A DNA stretch of 64,000 nt. Origin: Xylophilus ampelinus (GTDB taxonomy: Bacteria > Pseudomonadota > Gammaproteobacteria > Burkholderiales > Burkholderiaceae_C). The first letter of the stretch is position 1; each line of letters starts with the position of its first letter. The notes below the pieces were generated by a model. It was not told the DNA's origin. It did no database searches and saw only the letters and a list, made by a program, of their open reading frames with translations. Location of the stretch: NCBI RefSeq assembly GCF_901875635.1, contig NZ_CABFMN010000074.1:1-64000 (forward strand), read 5' to 3'. Shown piece by piece: positions 1 through 7,647 of the stretch. The position numbers were made by a program, and so were the translations under genes.

Positions 1-222
1 GCGCAGCACCGTGTCGGACGGCCCGGCGGGCGCGGTGCTGGCGCAGCCGGGCAGGCCGAGGCCGGCCAGGCCGCCCGCCGCGGCGAGGCCGAGCGAGCTG
101 CGCAGAAACTGCCGGCGCGGCGGCTCGTCGGTGTCCGCCTGCGGTGGATGCACGCAGGCAGGGTCGCACCAATGGCGGTAGCGGCCGGATGCACCGGCAT
201 CGGCTTGTCCGAAACGCTTCAT
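1..222 (-). CDS. Tat-exported protein, N-terminal part only (gene runs off the window start)
   Basis: The gene starts at 222 behind a good AGGAGG ribosome binding site and runs leftward out of the window, so only the first 74 residues are visible. A hydrophilic leader carries a twin-arginine motif (RRQFLRSS) followed by a hydrophobic alanine/glycine/leucine stretch and a GCAS sequence, which could be a lipobox. Export by Tat, perhaps as a lipoprotein, is therefore likely. The catalytic part lies outside, so the function cannot be named. It is 16 bp downstream of the Bug receptor gene and is the last visible gene of the LacI-linked catabolic operon, so a periplasmic enzyme or binding protein for the same substrate is a fair guess. 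Confidence 0.7.
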   Translation of the reverse strand, partial: MKRFGQADAGASGRYRHWCDPACVHPPQADTDEPPRRQFLRSSLGLAAAGGLAGLGLPGCASTAPAGPSDTVLR

Positions 223-238
223 GCGGGCCTCCTGCGCC

Positions 239-1228
239 TCAGTCGACCTTGATGCCCGCGGCCTTGACCACGCGCGCGCTCTTCGCCGTCTCGTCGGCCA
301 GGAACTTGTCGAACTGCGCCGACGGCATGGTGAAGGGCTCGGCGCCCAGCTTGTCCAGCCGGTCCTTCAGGTCGGGCGCGGCCATGATCTTCGCGACCTC
401 GGTCTGCACGCGGTCGACCACCGGCTTCGGCGTCTTCGCGGGCGCGAACAGGCCGACCCAGAACAGGTACTCGGAGCCGGGCACACCGGCCTCCACCGTC
501 GTCGGCAGGTCGGGCTGCACGGACGAGCGCTTGCCGGTGCCCACCGCCAGGGCCTTGAGCTTGCCGTCCTTGATTAGCGGCAGGGCCGACACCATCGGCG
601 CGAAGAACCAGTCGATGCGCCCGCCCATCACCTCGGTCATGGCCTCGGGCGTGCCGCGGAAGGGCACGTGCTGCGCCTGGATGCCCGCTGCCAGACGGAA
701 GACCTCCGCGTTCATGTGCGTGGCCGAGCCGTTGCCGGCCGAGGCGTAGTTGAAGCCGCCCGGCTTGGCCTTGACCTGCGCCACCAGGTCCTTCACGTCG
801 GCGAACTTGCCCGGCGTCGTGACCAGCACGTTCGGTAGGCTGGCCATCGGCGTGATGCCGGCGAAGTCCTTCAGCGTGTCGTAGGAGAGGTTGGGGTAGA
901 TCGAGGGGTTGACCAGGTGCCCCGCCGAATGCACCAGCAGCGTGTAGCCGTCGGCCGGCGCCTTGGCGACCTGCGCCGCGCCCAGCGTGCCGCCGGCGCC
1001 GGGCTTGTTCTCCACCACGACGGTGGTCTGCAGCGCGGGGCCGAGGCGCTCGGCCACCAGCCGCGCGACGATGTCGGTGCCACTGCCGGCCGTGAAGGGC
1101 ACGATGAGGCGGATCGACTGGCCGCGCGGCCAGTCGCCCTGCGCATGGGCGCTGCCGAAGGCGAGGGCCGCGAGCGTGCCCGCGACGAAGAGGCGGCGGC
1201 CGAGGCCGCGGTGGGGTGCGAATGTCAT
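239..1228 (-). CDS. Bug/TctC-family tripartite tricarboxylate transporter substrate-binding protein
   Basis: This 329-residue periplasmic solute-binding protein has a Sec signal peptide ending near AHAQG (about residue 30), followed by the family's typical start of the mature domain, IRLIVPFTAGSGTDIVAR. It belongs to the Bug (TctC) family, much expanded in Comamonadaceae and Bordetella, whose members bind carboxylates, nicotinate derivatives and similar small acids. No TctA/TctB membrane genes lie beside it, which is usual for orphan Bug proteins. It starts behind a GGAGA site, 42 bp after the cupin gene in a co-directional catabolic operon, so it probably binds an aromatic or carboxylic acid that the operon degrades. 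The ligand cannot be read from sequence. Confidence 0.9.
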   Translation of the reverse strand: MTFAPHRGLGRRLFVAGTLAALAFGSAHAQGDWPRGQSIRLIVPFTAGSGTDIVARLVAERLGPALQTTVVVENKPGAGGTLGAAQVAKAPADGYTLLVHSAGHLVNPSIYPNLSYDTLKDFAGITPMASLPNVLVTTPGKFADVKDLVAQVKAKPGGFNYASAGNGSATHMNAEVFRLAAGIQAQHVPFRGTPEAMTEVMGGRIDWFFAPMVSALPLIKDGKLKALAVGTGKRSSVQPDLPTTVEAGVPGSEYLFWVGLFAPAKTPKPVVDRVQTEVAKIMAAPDLKDRLDKLGAEPFTMPSAQFDKFLADETAKSARVVKAAGIKVD

Positions 1229-1270
1229 GTCTTGTCTCCGTTTGTGTGTTCTGGGGGATCGATGCGCCCG

Positions 1271-1636
1271 TCAGCCCTTGGGTGCCGGCGGCTCGTGCGG
1301 CATCACCAGCGCGACCAGCACGGGCCGGTTCGTGCGGTTGACCAGCTGCCGCTTCTCGCCCGGCGCGAAGCGGCAGGAGTCGTAGGGGCCAAGTTCCTGC
1401 TCCTCGGTGTGGCCGTCCAGCTCGCCGATCACGGTGAGCCGGCCCTCGAGAACGAGGTACAGCTTCTCCATCGGCGAGCCGTCCAGGCCGGTGTGGCCGC
1501 CGGGCAGGATCTGGCTCATGCCCATCCACATCTGCTCGGACGGGCCGGCCTCCTTGCCCTGCAGGCGCAGGCAGCGCATGTCGAAGTGGCGCGGCGCCTC
1601 GTAGGCGGGCGCCTGGTCGAATCGGGTGACGTGCAT
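1271..1636 (-). CDS. Small single-domain cupin protein
   Basis: This 121-residue protein has one cupin fold: a GGHTGLDGSPMEKLYLVLEG stretch and a later PGEKRQL segment correspond to the two conserved cupin motifs, although the usual metal-binding histidine pair is only partly recognisable (one His in GGHTG, Glu in MEKLY). Such small cupins may be isomerases, decarboxylases, dioxygenases or ligand sensors. It starts behind a GGAGG site, 18 bp after the dehydrogenase gene and 42 bp before the Bug receptor, so it is part of the same operon. A role on a ring-cleavage intermediate is possible, but nothing in the sequence fixes the reaction. Confidence 0.8.
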   Translation of the reverse strand: MHVTRFDQAPAYEAPRHFDMRCLRLQGKEAGPSEQMWMGMSQILPGGHTGLDGSPMEKLYLVLEGRLTVIGELDGHTEEQELGPYDSCRFAPGEKRQLVNRTNRPVLVALVMPHEPPAPKG

Positions 1637-1654
1637 GTCAGCCTCCGCGTGCGC

Positions 1655-2653
1655 TCAGGGCCGCAGCACCACGCGGTCGGTGCTGCCCGAGAGCACCAGC
1701 CGGTAGGCGTCCAGCGCCTCGTCGAGCGTGAAGTGGCGTGCCACCGGGAAGGGTTTCAGGGTGCCGCGCTCGAAACCTTCGCGCATCGCGTCGAGCTGCG
1801 CCGTCGACTCGATGCAGTCCATGGCCAGCGAATCGATGCCCACGTAGGTGTGCATGCCGCGGTAGAAGGCGAAGATGTCGAAGGGCACCGCGCGGTCGTG
1901 CGTGGCGATGAAGATCTGCGTCGCGCCCTTGGCCATCGCCTTGTTGGCGGCCTCGAAGTAGGCACTGCCCACGGTGTTGTAAACCACGTCGGCGCCGCGG
2001 CCGCCCGTGAGCGCCAGCACCCGGGCCGCGACGTCCTCGCTGCGCGCATCCACCACGTCCACCGGCGCGCAGGCGAAGCCCTCGAAGGGCCCGGGCCGGC
2101 GCTGCACCGCGATCACTTTCGCGCCGGCCTGCGCCGCCAGCTGCACCGCGGCCTGGCCCACCTTGCCGTTGCCGCCCAGCACCAGCACCGTCTGCCCGGC
2201 CTGCGGCATGCCGCTGCGGCGGAAGCCCTCGTAAGCGGTCACAAAGGGCACGCCCACGGCACCAGCCTCGTCCATCGAGATGTTGCGTGGCCGCTCGCGG
2301 AGCGCCGCCTCGGGCAGCACCAGGTAGCGGGCATGCGAGCCGTCGCGGGTAATGCCCACGTCGCCGCCCGAGCCGTAGACCTCGCGGCCGATCCACGCGC
2401 TCGGCCCCGCGACCACCGTGCCCGCGAAGTCGCGACCCGGCGTGCGCGGCCACACGGCCTTGGGCATGATGCCCAGCGTGGCCTTCACGTCGCTGGGGTT
2501 CACCGCCGCGGCGCCGATGCGCACCACGGCGTGGCCGGCCGGCGCCTCGGGCTGCGGCTGTTGGGCGATGGCAAGCTGCAGCGACGCGAGATCGGCCGCC
2601 TTCTGCTCGACGCGCAAGGCGCGTGCGGCCGTGCCGTTCGTGGCCGCGCTCAT
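1655..2653 (-). CDS. Zinc-type alcohol dehydrogenase / NADPH:quinone reductase-like protein (MDR superfamily)
   Basis: The protein of 332 residues is a medium-chain dehydrogenase/reductase: a GroES-like N-terminal half (AVNPSDVKATLG, GRDFAGTVV) and a Rossmann half with the nucleotide motif VLGGNGKVGQAAVQLA near residues 155-175. The catalytic-zinc ligands of true alcohol dehydrogenases are absent, so it resembles the zinc-independent quinone oxidoreductase branch and probably reduces an activated double bond or carbonyl with NADPH. The ATG at 2653 overlaps the stop of the BKACE gene by 4 bases (ATGA), indicating translational coupling. In this operon it might reduce a ring-cleavage product; maleylacetate-type substrates are one possibility, unproven. 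Confidence 0.88.
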   Translation of the reverse strand: MSAATNGTAARALRVEQKAADLASLQLAIAQQPQPEAPAGHAVVRIGAAAVNPSDVKATLGIMPKAVWPRTPGRDFAGTVVAGPSAWIGREVYGSGGDVGITRDGSHARYLVLPEAALRERPRNISMDEAGAVGVPFVTAYEGFRRSGMPQAGQTVLVLGGNGKVGQAAVQLAAQAGAKVIAVQRRPGPFEGFACAPVDVVDARSEDVAARVLALTGGRGADVVYNTVGSAYFEAANKAMAKGATQIFIATHDRAVPFDIFAFYRGMHTYVGIDSLAMDCIESTAQLDAMREGFERGTLKPFPVARHFTLDEALDAYRLVLSGSTDRVVLRP

Positions 2654-3537
2654 CGCGCACCTCCGGCCGGCAGGCCCAGCACCTGGCGTGCCTCGGCGGC
2701 GCTGGCCACCTGGCCGCCCAGGCTGCGGATGATGTCGCGCGCCTTGGCCACCAGCTGTGCGTTGCTCTCGGCCAGCACGCCGTGCGAGAGGTAGATGTTG
2801 TCTTCCATGCCCACGCGCACGTGGCCGCCCATGAGCCAGGCCTGGGCCACGATGGGGAACTCCATGCGGCCGATGCCGAAGGCGCTCCAGAAGGCGCCGC
2901 GCGGCAGCAGGTTGCGGGCGTAGAGCAGCGTCTCGGGCGTGGGCGCGAAGCCGTACTTCACGCCCAGCACGAAGGTCCACATGCCGGGGCCGTCGAGCGT
3001 GCCGTCGGCGATCAGGTCCAGCGCGAGGTGGATGTCGCCGGAGTCGAAGATCTCGAGCTCGGGCTTCACACCCGCCTCGCGGATCACCTTGGCCATGCGG
3101 CGCACGTTCTTCGGCGTGTTGATCACCACGTCGGGGCCGCTGTTCATGGTGTTGAGGTCCAGCGAGCACACGTCGGGCCGGATGAGCGCGATGTGCTCCA
3201 CGCGCTTCTCGGGTGGCAGCAGCGAGGTGCCGGGTGCGTAGACCTTGGGGTCGTCCTCGCTCGGGATGAAGCGACCGCCGGGGCCGGTCGTCAGGTTGAC
3301 GATCAGCTCCCGGTCCTGCCGGCGGATGCGCTCCACCACCTCGCGGTACAGCTCGACCTCCATCGAGGGCTTGCCGGTGCCGGGGTCGCGCACATGGATG
3401 TGCACCTGGCCCGCGCCGGCCTCGGCCGCGGCCAGGCACTCGTCGGCGATCTGCGTGGGGGTGATGGGCAGGTGCGGCGTCTGCTCGGGCTTCACGAGGT
3501 TGCCCGTGACGGCGCAGGTGACGAGGGTCTTGTTCAT
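2650..3537 (-). CDS. BKACE family beta-keto acid cleavage enzyme (3-keto-5-aminohexanoate cleavage-like, DUF849)
   Basis: BKACE enzymes use a zinc ion to condense a beta-keto acid with acetyl-CoA and split it into acetoacetate and a new acyl-CoA. This 295-residue protein has the expected TIM-barrel length and signatures: HIHVRD supplies the two zinc histidines (residues 46 and 48) and VGMEDNIYL the glutamate (about 246). I chose the ATG at 3537, 9-13 bases after GGAGG, rather than the GTG one codon upstream; it overlaps the SDR stop as TGATG. The substrate varies across the family (ketoadipate, dehydrocarnitine, 3-keto-5-aminohexanoate and others). Beside an intradiol dioxygenase, beta-ketoadipate or a homologue is the natural guess. 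Confidence 0.92.
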   Translation of the reverse strand: MNKTLVTCAVTGNLVKPEQTPHLPITPTQIADECLAAAEAGAGQVHIHVRDPGTGKPSMEVELYREVVERIRRQDRELIVNLTTGPGGRFIPSEDDPKVYAPGTSLLPPEKRVEHIALIRPDVCSLDLNTMNSGPDVVINTPKNVRRMAKVIREAGVKPELEIFDSGDIHLALDLIADGTLDGPGMWTFVLGVKYGFAPTPETLLYARNLLPRGAFWSAFGIGRMEFPIVAQAWLMGGHVRVGMEDNIYLSHGVLAESNAQLVAKARDIIRSLGGQVASAAEARQVLGLPAGGAR

Positions 3538-4301
3538 CACAGATGCCTCCCGCCATCCACCACGATGCGCGTGCCCGTCACGAAGCGCAGCGTGGTCGCC
3601 AGCGCCTCGACCGTGGCCGCCACGTCCTGCCGCAGGCCGATGCGGCCCAGCGGCGTGGTGGTGGCCATCTTGTCGCTGAAGTCCGCGCCGCGGCCGGGCA
3701 CGAAGCCGGACTCCACGGCGCCCGGCGAGACGGACACCACGCGCACCTGCGGCGCCAGCACCTTGGCCAGCGCGTCGCCCACCACGTCCAGCCCCGCCTT
3801 GGCGGCGACGTAAGCGAGGTTGCTGCCCACGCCGGTGAAGCCGGCGATGGACGACACGTTCACGATGAGCCCGTCGCCACTGGCCTTGAGCAGCGGCGCG
3901 AAGGCGCGGATGGTGGCGAACACGCCGCGGAAGTTGGCCTTCAGCAGTTCGTCGATCAGTTCGTCGGTGAGGCCGTCGAGGTCTGCCGCCGGCACGGGCT
4001 TCGTGTGGCCGGCGCTGTTGACCAGGATGTCGCAGCGCCCGTGCGTGGCCCTCACCGCCTCGGCGGCGGCCTGCAGGCTCGCGCTGTCGACGATGTCGGC
4101 GCGCAGGGCCGTGTGACGCTGGCCCTGGGCCGAGGGCAGGGTGGACGCGCGGGCTTGCGCATCGTCGCCCTTGCGGTGCAGCAGCACGCAGGTGGCGCCC
4201 AGCGCGGCCAGGCGCTCGGCGCTGGCCCAGCCGATGGCGCCCAGCCCGCCGGTGATGACGGCCACCTGGCCGTCCAGGCGTGAAACGGGATCGAAGCTCA
4301 T
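3537..4301 (-). CDS. SDR-family NAD(P)-dependent oxidoreductase
   Basis: This classical short-chain dehydrogenase of 254 residues has a glycine-rich cofactor loop TGGLGAIG near residue 17, the NSAG motif near residue 110, and an active site of serine in NVSSIAG with tyrosine and lysine in YVAAKAG. It ends with the common VDGGRHL tail. A role on a hydroxy or keto intermediate is expected but the substrate is not evident. It lies 42 bp downstream of the dioxygenase gene and overlaps the BKACE start, so these genes are almost certainly one transcript. The family is too broad for a more specific call. Confidence 0.9.
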   Translation of the reverse strand: MSFDPVSRLDGQVAVITGGLGAIGWASAERLAALGATCVLLHRKGDDAQARASTLPSAQGQRHTALRADIVDSASLQAAAEAVRATHGRCDILVNSAGHTKPVPAADLDGLTDELIDELLKANFRGVFATIRAFAPLLKASGDGLIVNVSSIAGFTGVGSNLAYVAAKAGLDVVGDALAKVLAPQVRVVSVSPGAVESGFVPGRGADFSDKMATTTPLGRIGLRQDVAATVEALATTLRFVTGTRIVVDGGRHL

Positions 4302-4343
4302 GGTCTTGCAGTCAAGGAAGGAAGTGAAGAAGGAGAAAAGGCA

Positions 4344-5210
4344 TCAAGGGATGGGCGGCCGCGGGAACTTGGTCTCGCCCGGCTCCAGCCGGAAGTCGTA
4401 GGCCAGCGTGGCGCTTTGCCCATCGGGCTGCATCGCATAGCGGCCGATCAGGCGGCGGGTGACGCCGAAGGTCGGGTCGCTCTCGAGGTTCTCGTCGTCG
4501 TCGGCGTAGACCTGGCTCACCAGCACCTTGAAGCCCGGCTTGCTCACCATGAAGTGCAGGTGGGCCGGCCGGTTGGGATGGCGGCGCTGCGCCTTGAGCA
4601 GCACGCCGCAGGGCCCGTCCACCGGCACCGGGTAGCCGGCCGGCCGCACGCTGCGGAAGTGGTAGCGGCCCTCGGCGTCGGTGCGAAAGCGCCCGCGCAG
4701 GTTCATGTTCTCCTGCGTCGGGTCCTGGTTCTCGTACAGGCCCACCGGCGAGGCCTGCCACACATCGACCACGGCGTCGGCCAGCGGCTGCCCGGCCGCG
4801 TCGCGCACCGTGCCGGAGACGAAGAGCGGCACGCCCGGCGTGCCCGAGCGGGCGATCGAGTCGCCGCAGGCGCACTCGGGCGCGTTGGCGCGCCAGAAGG
4901 GCCCGAGCAGCGCGGCGGGCGATTCGCCTTCGGGGTCCTGGTTGTTCTGCAGCGCGACCAGCGTCGACACGCCCAGGATGTCCGCCGCCAGCACCACCTC
5001 GTTCTTCTTCTCGCCGGTGGCCTGGCCCAGGGCCACGATGAAGTCCAGCGCGCGCTCGAACTCGTCCTCGCTCAGCTTCACCTCCTGCACGAAGGCGTGC
5101 AGGTGGCGGGTGAGCGAGGCCATCACCTCGCGCAGGCGCGGGTCGGGGGTGCGCGCCATCGCGTCGAGCGCGATGCCGAGCACCGAATCGGGGGTGGTCA
5201 CGATGTTCAC
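4344..5210 (-). CDS. Intradiol ring-cleavage dioxygenase, hydroxyquinol 1,2-dioxygenase type
   Basis: This non-heme Fe(III) enzyme would split a catechol or hydroxyquinol ring between the two hydroxyls. From the GTG at 5210 it has 288 residues: an N-terminal helical linker domain (TPDPRLREVM, ALGQATGEKKNEV) and a C-terminal beta-sandwich with all four iron ligands, Tyr159 (VGLY), Tyr193 (AGYPVP), His217 and His219 (RPAHLH). The MNLRGRF and DDDENLESDPTFGV segments resemble hydroxyquinol rather than catechol dioxygenases. An upstream in-frame ATG at 5243 would add 11 residues, but it overlaps the predicted -10 box and operator, so the GTG seems better despite a weak ribosome binding site. First gene of the operon. 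Confidence 0.88.
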   Translation of the reverse strand: MNIVTTPDSVLGIALDAMARTPDPRLREVMASLTRHLHAFVQEVKLSEDEFERALDFIVALGQATGEKKNEVVLAADILGVSTLVALQNNQDPEGESPAALLGPFWRANAPECACGDSIARSGTPGVPLFVSGTVRDAAGQPLADAVVDVWQASPVGLYENQDPTQENMNLRGRFRTDAEGRYHFRSVRPAGYPVPVDGPCGVLLKAQRRHPNRPAHLHFMVSKPGFKVLVSQVYADDDENLESDPTFGVTRRLIGRYAMQPDGQSATLAYDFRLEPGETKFPRPPIP

Positions 5211-5227
5211 GGTGGGGCTCTGTTTGT

Positions 5228-5239
5228 GCAAACGTTTGC
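5228..5239. promoter_or_regulatory. LacI-family operator, perfect 12-bp palindrome
   Basis: GCAAACGTTTGC is a perfect palindrome with the central CG typical of LacI/GalR-family operators. It sits between the divergent dioxygenase operon and a lacI-type gene, over the predicted transcription start of the operon, a position suited to repression. The assignment to the adjacent regulator is inference. Confidence 0.8.
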
Positions 5240-5241
5240 TC

Positions 5242-5271
5242 ATTATTTGCCCGCGAATGCGCACCAGGCAA
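5242..5271 (-). promoter_or_regulatory. Probable sigma-70 promoter of the dioxygenase operon
   Basis: On the minus strand TTGCCT (5271-5266) is followed after 18 bp by AATAAT (5247-5242), matching 4/6 and 5/6 consensus bases. Transcription would begin near 5235, in the middle of the GCAAACGTTTGC palindrome. Read by eye, not computed. Confidence 0.5.
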
Positions 5272-5318
5272 GCCCACGGTGGCAGAATTGTTCCTCTTGA
5301 CAAGCTGATCGAAGTTGG

Positions 5319-5330
5319 ACAAACGATTGC
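5319..5330. promoter_or_regulatory. Second, imperfect LacI-type operator before the regulator start
   Basis: ACAAACGATTGC matches the perfect palindrome at 5228-5239 in 10 of 12 positions and ends four bases before the ATG of the lacI-type gene. Binding here would cover the translation start region, suggesting autorepression. A TTGACA hexamer lies at 5297-5302, without a convincing -10 box. Confidence 0.5.
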
Positions 5331-5334
5331 ACAA

Positions 5335-6363
5335 ATGAAGCCCGCGAAGAGCCCCAAGGTCACCATCCGCGACGTCGCCACGGCGAGCGGGGTGCACTTC
5401 TCCACCGTGTCGCGCGCGCTCGATCCGGCGCGGCGCAAGCGCATCAGCAAGGAGGTGCTCGAGCTGGTGGAGGAGACGGCGCGCCGCCTGGGCTACCAAC
5501 CCAACCGCGCGGCTTCGGCACTGCGCACCGGCCGCACGCACACCATCGGCGTGCTGGTGCCCGACATCACCAACCCGGTGTTCCCGCCCATCCTGCAGGG
5601 CATCGAGGCCAGCGCCGCGGCGCGCGGCTATTTCGTCTTCGTGGCCAACGTGGGCGACCCGCAACTCGCGCGGCCGATCCTCGCGCGCATGCAGGCGCAG
5701 CAGATCGACGGGCTGATCATGGCCATCGCGCTGCGCGACGACCCGCTGATCGACTACGTGCGCGACAACGGCCTGCACGCGGTGATGGTCAACCGCGCCG
5801 ACGAGAGCGGCCGTCTGCCCGCCGCGGTCAGCGACGACCGGCTGGCGATGAAGCTCGCGGTCGACCACCTCGCGGCCCTGGGCCATCGCCGCATCGCGCA
5901 CCTGGCCGGCCCGCAGAACGTGCCCACCGGCGTGGGCCGCCGCCAGGGCGTGGAGCAGGCGATGCACGACCATCGCCTCGAGCCCCCGCGCGTCGTCGAG
6001 TGCGGGAGCTACAGCCGCGAGGCCGGCCGCGAGGCCATGCGCACCGTGCTGGCCAGCGGCCCGCGCCCCGAGGCGGTGGTGTGCTGCAACGACCTGGTGG
6101 CGCTGGGCGCCTACGACGTGCTGCGCGAGGCCGGCCTGCGCGTGCCGCAGGACCTCTCGATCACCGGCCACAACGACATGCCGCTGGTCGACATGGTCGA
6201 TCCGCCGCTCACCACCATCCGCTTGCCGCATCGCGAGCTGGGCTGGCGGGCGGCCGAGATGCTGTTCGACGAGATCGAGGGCAAGTCGCTGTCGCCGTCC
6301 ACTGTGGTGCTGCGGCCGGAGCTGGTCGTGCGCGCCTCGACGGCGGCGCGCACCAGGTCATAA
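5335..6363 (+). CDS. LacI-family transcriptional regulator
   Basis: This regulator of 342 residues has an N-terminal LacI helix-turn-helix (VTIRDVATASGVHFSTVSRAL) and hinge helix (NRAASALRTGRT), followed by a periplasmic-binding-protein-like effector domain (IGVLVPDITNPVF through TTIRLPHRELG). LacI proteins usually bind a sugar or small organic acid and leave the operator when the inducer binds. It is transcribed away from the dioxygenase operon, and two LacI-type operators lie between them, so it very likely controls both units. The in-frame ORF extends far upstream through the opposite gene; the ATG at 5335 starts exactly at the conserved N-terminus. Confidence 0.95.
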   Translation: MKPAKSPKVTIRDVATASGVHFSTVSRALDPARRKRISKEVLELVEETARRLGYQPNRAASALRTGRTHTIGVLVPDITNPVFPPILQGIEASAAARGYFVFVANVGDPQLARPILARMQAQQIDGLIMAIALRDDPLIDYVRDNGLHAVMVNRADESGRLPAAVSDDRLAMKLAVDHLAALGHRRIAHLAGPQNVPTGVGRRQGVEQAMHDHRLEPPRVVECGSYSREAGREAMRTVLASGPRPEAVVCCNDLVALGAYDVLREAGLRVPQDLSITGHNDMPLVDMVDPPLTTIRLPHRELGWRAAEMLFDEIEGKSLSPSTVVLRPELVVRASTAARTRS

Positions 6364-6368
6364 GCAAA

Positions 6369-6420
6369 AAGTGCCGCAAACGCGCGCTGCGCTTGCGGCA
6401 CCAGCTATCGATTTAATAGC
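6369..6420 (-). terminator. Repeat-derived terminator of the ABC substrate-binding protein gene
   Basis: On the minus strand a 9-bp perfect stem (GTGCCGCAA at 6371-6379 with TTGCGGCAC at 6393-6401) is followed by TTTTTGC, a rho-independent terminator just after the stop at 6424. The GCTAT...ATAGC palindrome at 6404-6420 in front of it, plus this hairpin, make it a copy of the interspersed repeat called family A here. Confidence 0.7.
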
Positions 6421-6423
6421 GGG

Positions 6424-7551
6424 TCAGGTGCGGATGCGTCCGTCGCCCGTGATCATCGACAGCTCCACGAACTTCGAGGCGACGTGGTTCTTCGGCGAGA
6501 AGGACACCTCGAAGCCGCCGAACTGCTGGCGGTCGATGCTCTCCAGCCCCGCGATCAGGCCTTCGCGCGAGGGCTTGCCGCTGCTGCGCTTGAGGCCTTC
6601 CACCAGCACGCGCGCGGCCAGGTAGCCCTCGATGCTGGAGAAGTTCGCCTGCACCTTGCCGCCGGCCTTGCGCGACGCGTCTGTGAACTCGCGCGTGATC
6701 GGGTTGGCGCTGCTGTAGGGCGAAGGCATGACCTGCGAGACGACGATGCCGGCGCCGTCCTTGCCCAGTTCGTCGGCCAGCGCCTGCGTGCCGACGAAGG
6801 ACACGTTGTAGAAGGTGCCGCCGTAGCCGGCCTTGCGGGCCTCGCGGATGAAGGCGGCACAGCTCTTGTACGCGCTCACCTGCACGATCGCGTCGGGCCT
6901 GGCGGCCACCAGCGTCTTCACCGCGGTCGCGACGTCGACCGAGTTGCGCTCGACAGTCGCTGCGGCCACCGGCTTGAGCTGGTGCTGCGCCAGGGCCAGC
7001 GTCACCCCGTCGAGCCCGGCCTTCCCGTAGGCGTCGTTCTGATGGAAGACCGCGATCTTCTTCAGGCCCAGGTGGTGCAGCTGGTTGACGATCAGCGCCG
7101 TCTCGTCGTTGTACGAGGCGCGCAGGTGGAACACGTTCTTGTGGAAGGGCTCGCGCAGGCTCATGGCGCCGGTGAAGGGCGCGACGAAGGGCACCTTGTC
7201 CTTCACCGCCAGCGGCAGCGCCGCCACGCTCGTGGGCGTGCCGATGTAGCCGAAGAGGGCGAACACGTCCTCCTGAATGAGCTTCTGGGTGTTGGCCACC
7301 GTGCGCTCGGGCTCGTAGCCATCGTCGAGCTGCTTGATTACCACCTTGCGCGCGCCCGGCTGGGCGCCGTACAGGTCGAGGAAGAGCTTGGCGCCTTCGT
7401 AGAACTGGATGCCCAGCTGCGCGGCCGGCCCGGTGAAGGGCGCGGACTGGCCCAGCACGATCGGCGCTTCGTTCTGTGCACGTGCCATGCCCGCGAAGCC
7501 GGCCAGCACCGAAGCGCCGGCGCCCAAGGAGAAATGTCTGCGGTTGATCAT
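6424..7551 (-). CDS. ABC transporter periplasmic substrate-binding protein (branched-chain amino acid/amide type)
   Basis: The 375-residue protein belongs to the LivJ-like periplasmic binding family (Peripla_BP_6). Its leader has a twin-arginine-like RRHFSLGAG motif and an alanine-rich segment ending near GMARAQ, then the mature domain begins with APIVLGQSAPFTGPAAQLG, typical of the family. Such receptors feed amino acids, amides or aromatic acids to ABC importers. No permease or ATPase genes are adjacent, so it is an orphan receptor. It is monocistronic: a terminator follows it and a molybdopterin oxidoreductase gene diverges from it. The ligand is unknown. Confidence 0.9.
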   Translation of the reverse strand: MINRRHFSLGAGASVLAGFAGMARAQNEAPIVLGQSAPFTGPAAQLGIQFYEGAKLFLDLYGAQPGARKVVIKQLDDGYEPERTVANTQKLIQEDVFALFGYIGTPTSVAALPLAVKDKVPFVAPFTGAMSLREPFHKNVFHLRASYNDETALIVNQLHHLGLKKIAVFHQNDAYGKAGLDGVTLALAQHQLKPVAAATVERNSVDVATAVKTLVAARPDAIVQVSAYKSCAAFIREARKAGYGGTFYNVSFVGTQALADELGKDGAGIVVSQVMPSPYSSANPITREFTDASRKAGGKVQANFSSIEGYLAARVLVEGLKRSSGKPSREGLIAGLESIDRQQFGGFEVSFSPKNHVASKFVELSMITGDGRIRT

Positions 7552-7647
7552 CGGAAAACCCCCTCGCGCGCTGCTCGCGCGCTCCCACTAGACTCGGCCG
7601 ACCGCATCGCGCGGGTCCGCCTCGTCCCTCTTTTTGCTGTTGTTGCC

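Noticed and set aside
172..183. GGCGGTAGCGG sequence resembling the ops/JUMPstart element used by RfaH
   Set aside because: It lies within the coding region of the Tat-exported protein on the other strand and far from the polysaccharide operons; a chance match.
1655..3556. 633-codon minus-strand ORF that would fuse a long N-terminal extension to the MDR dehydrogenase
   Set aside because: The first half is an out-of-frame reading of the BKACE gene; the MDR family start matches the ATG at 2653 with a coupled overlap.
5241..5243. ATG at 5243 as start of the dioxygenase
   Set aside because: It overlaps the predicted -10 box and lies upstream of the operator at the likely transcription start, so it would not be on the mRNA; kept as an alternative only.
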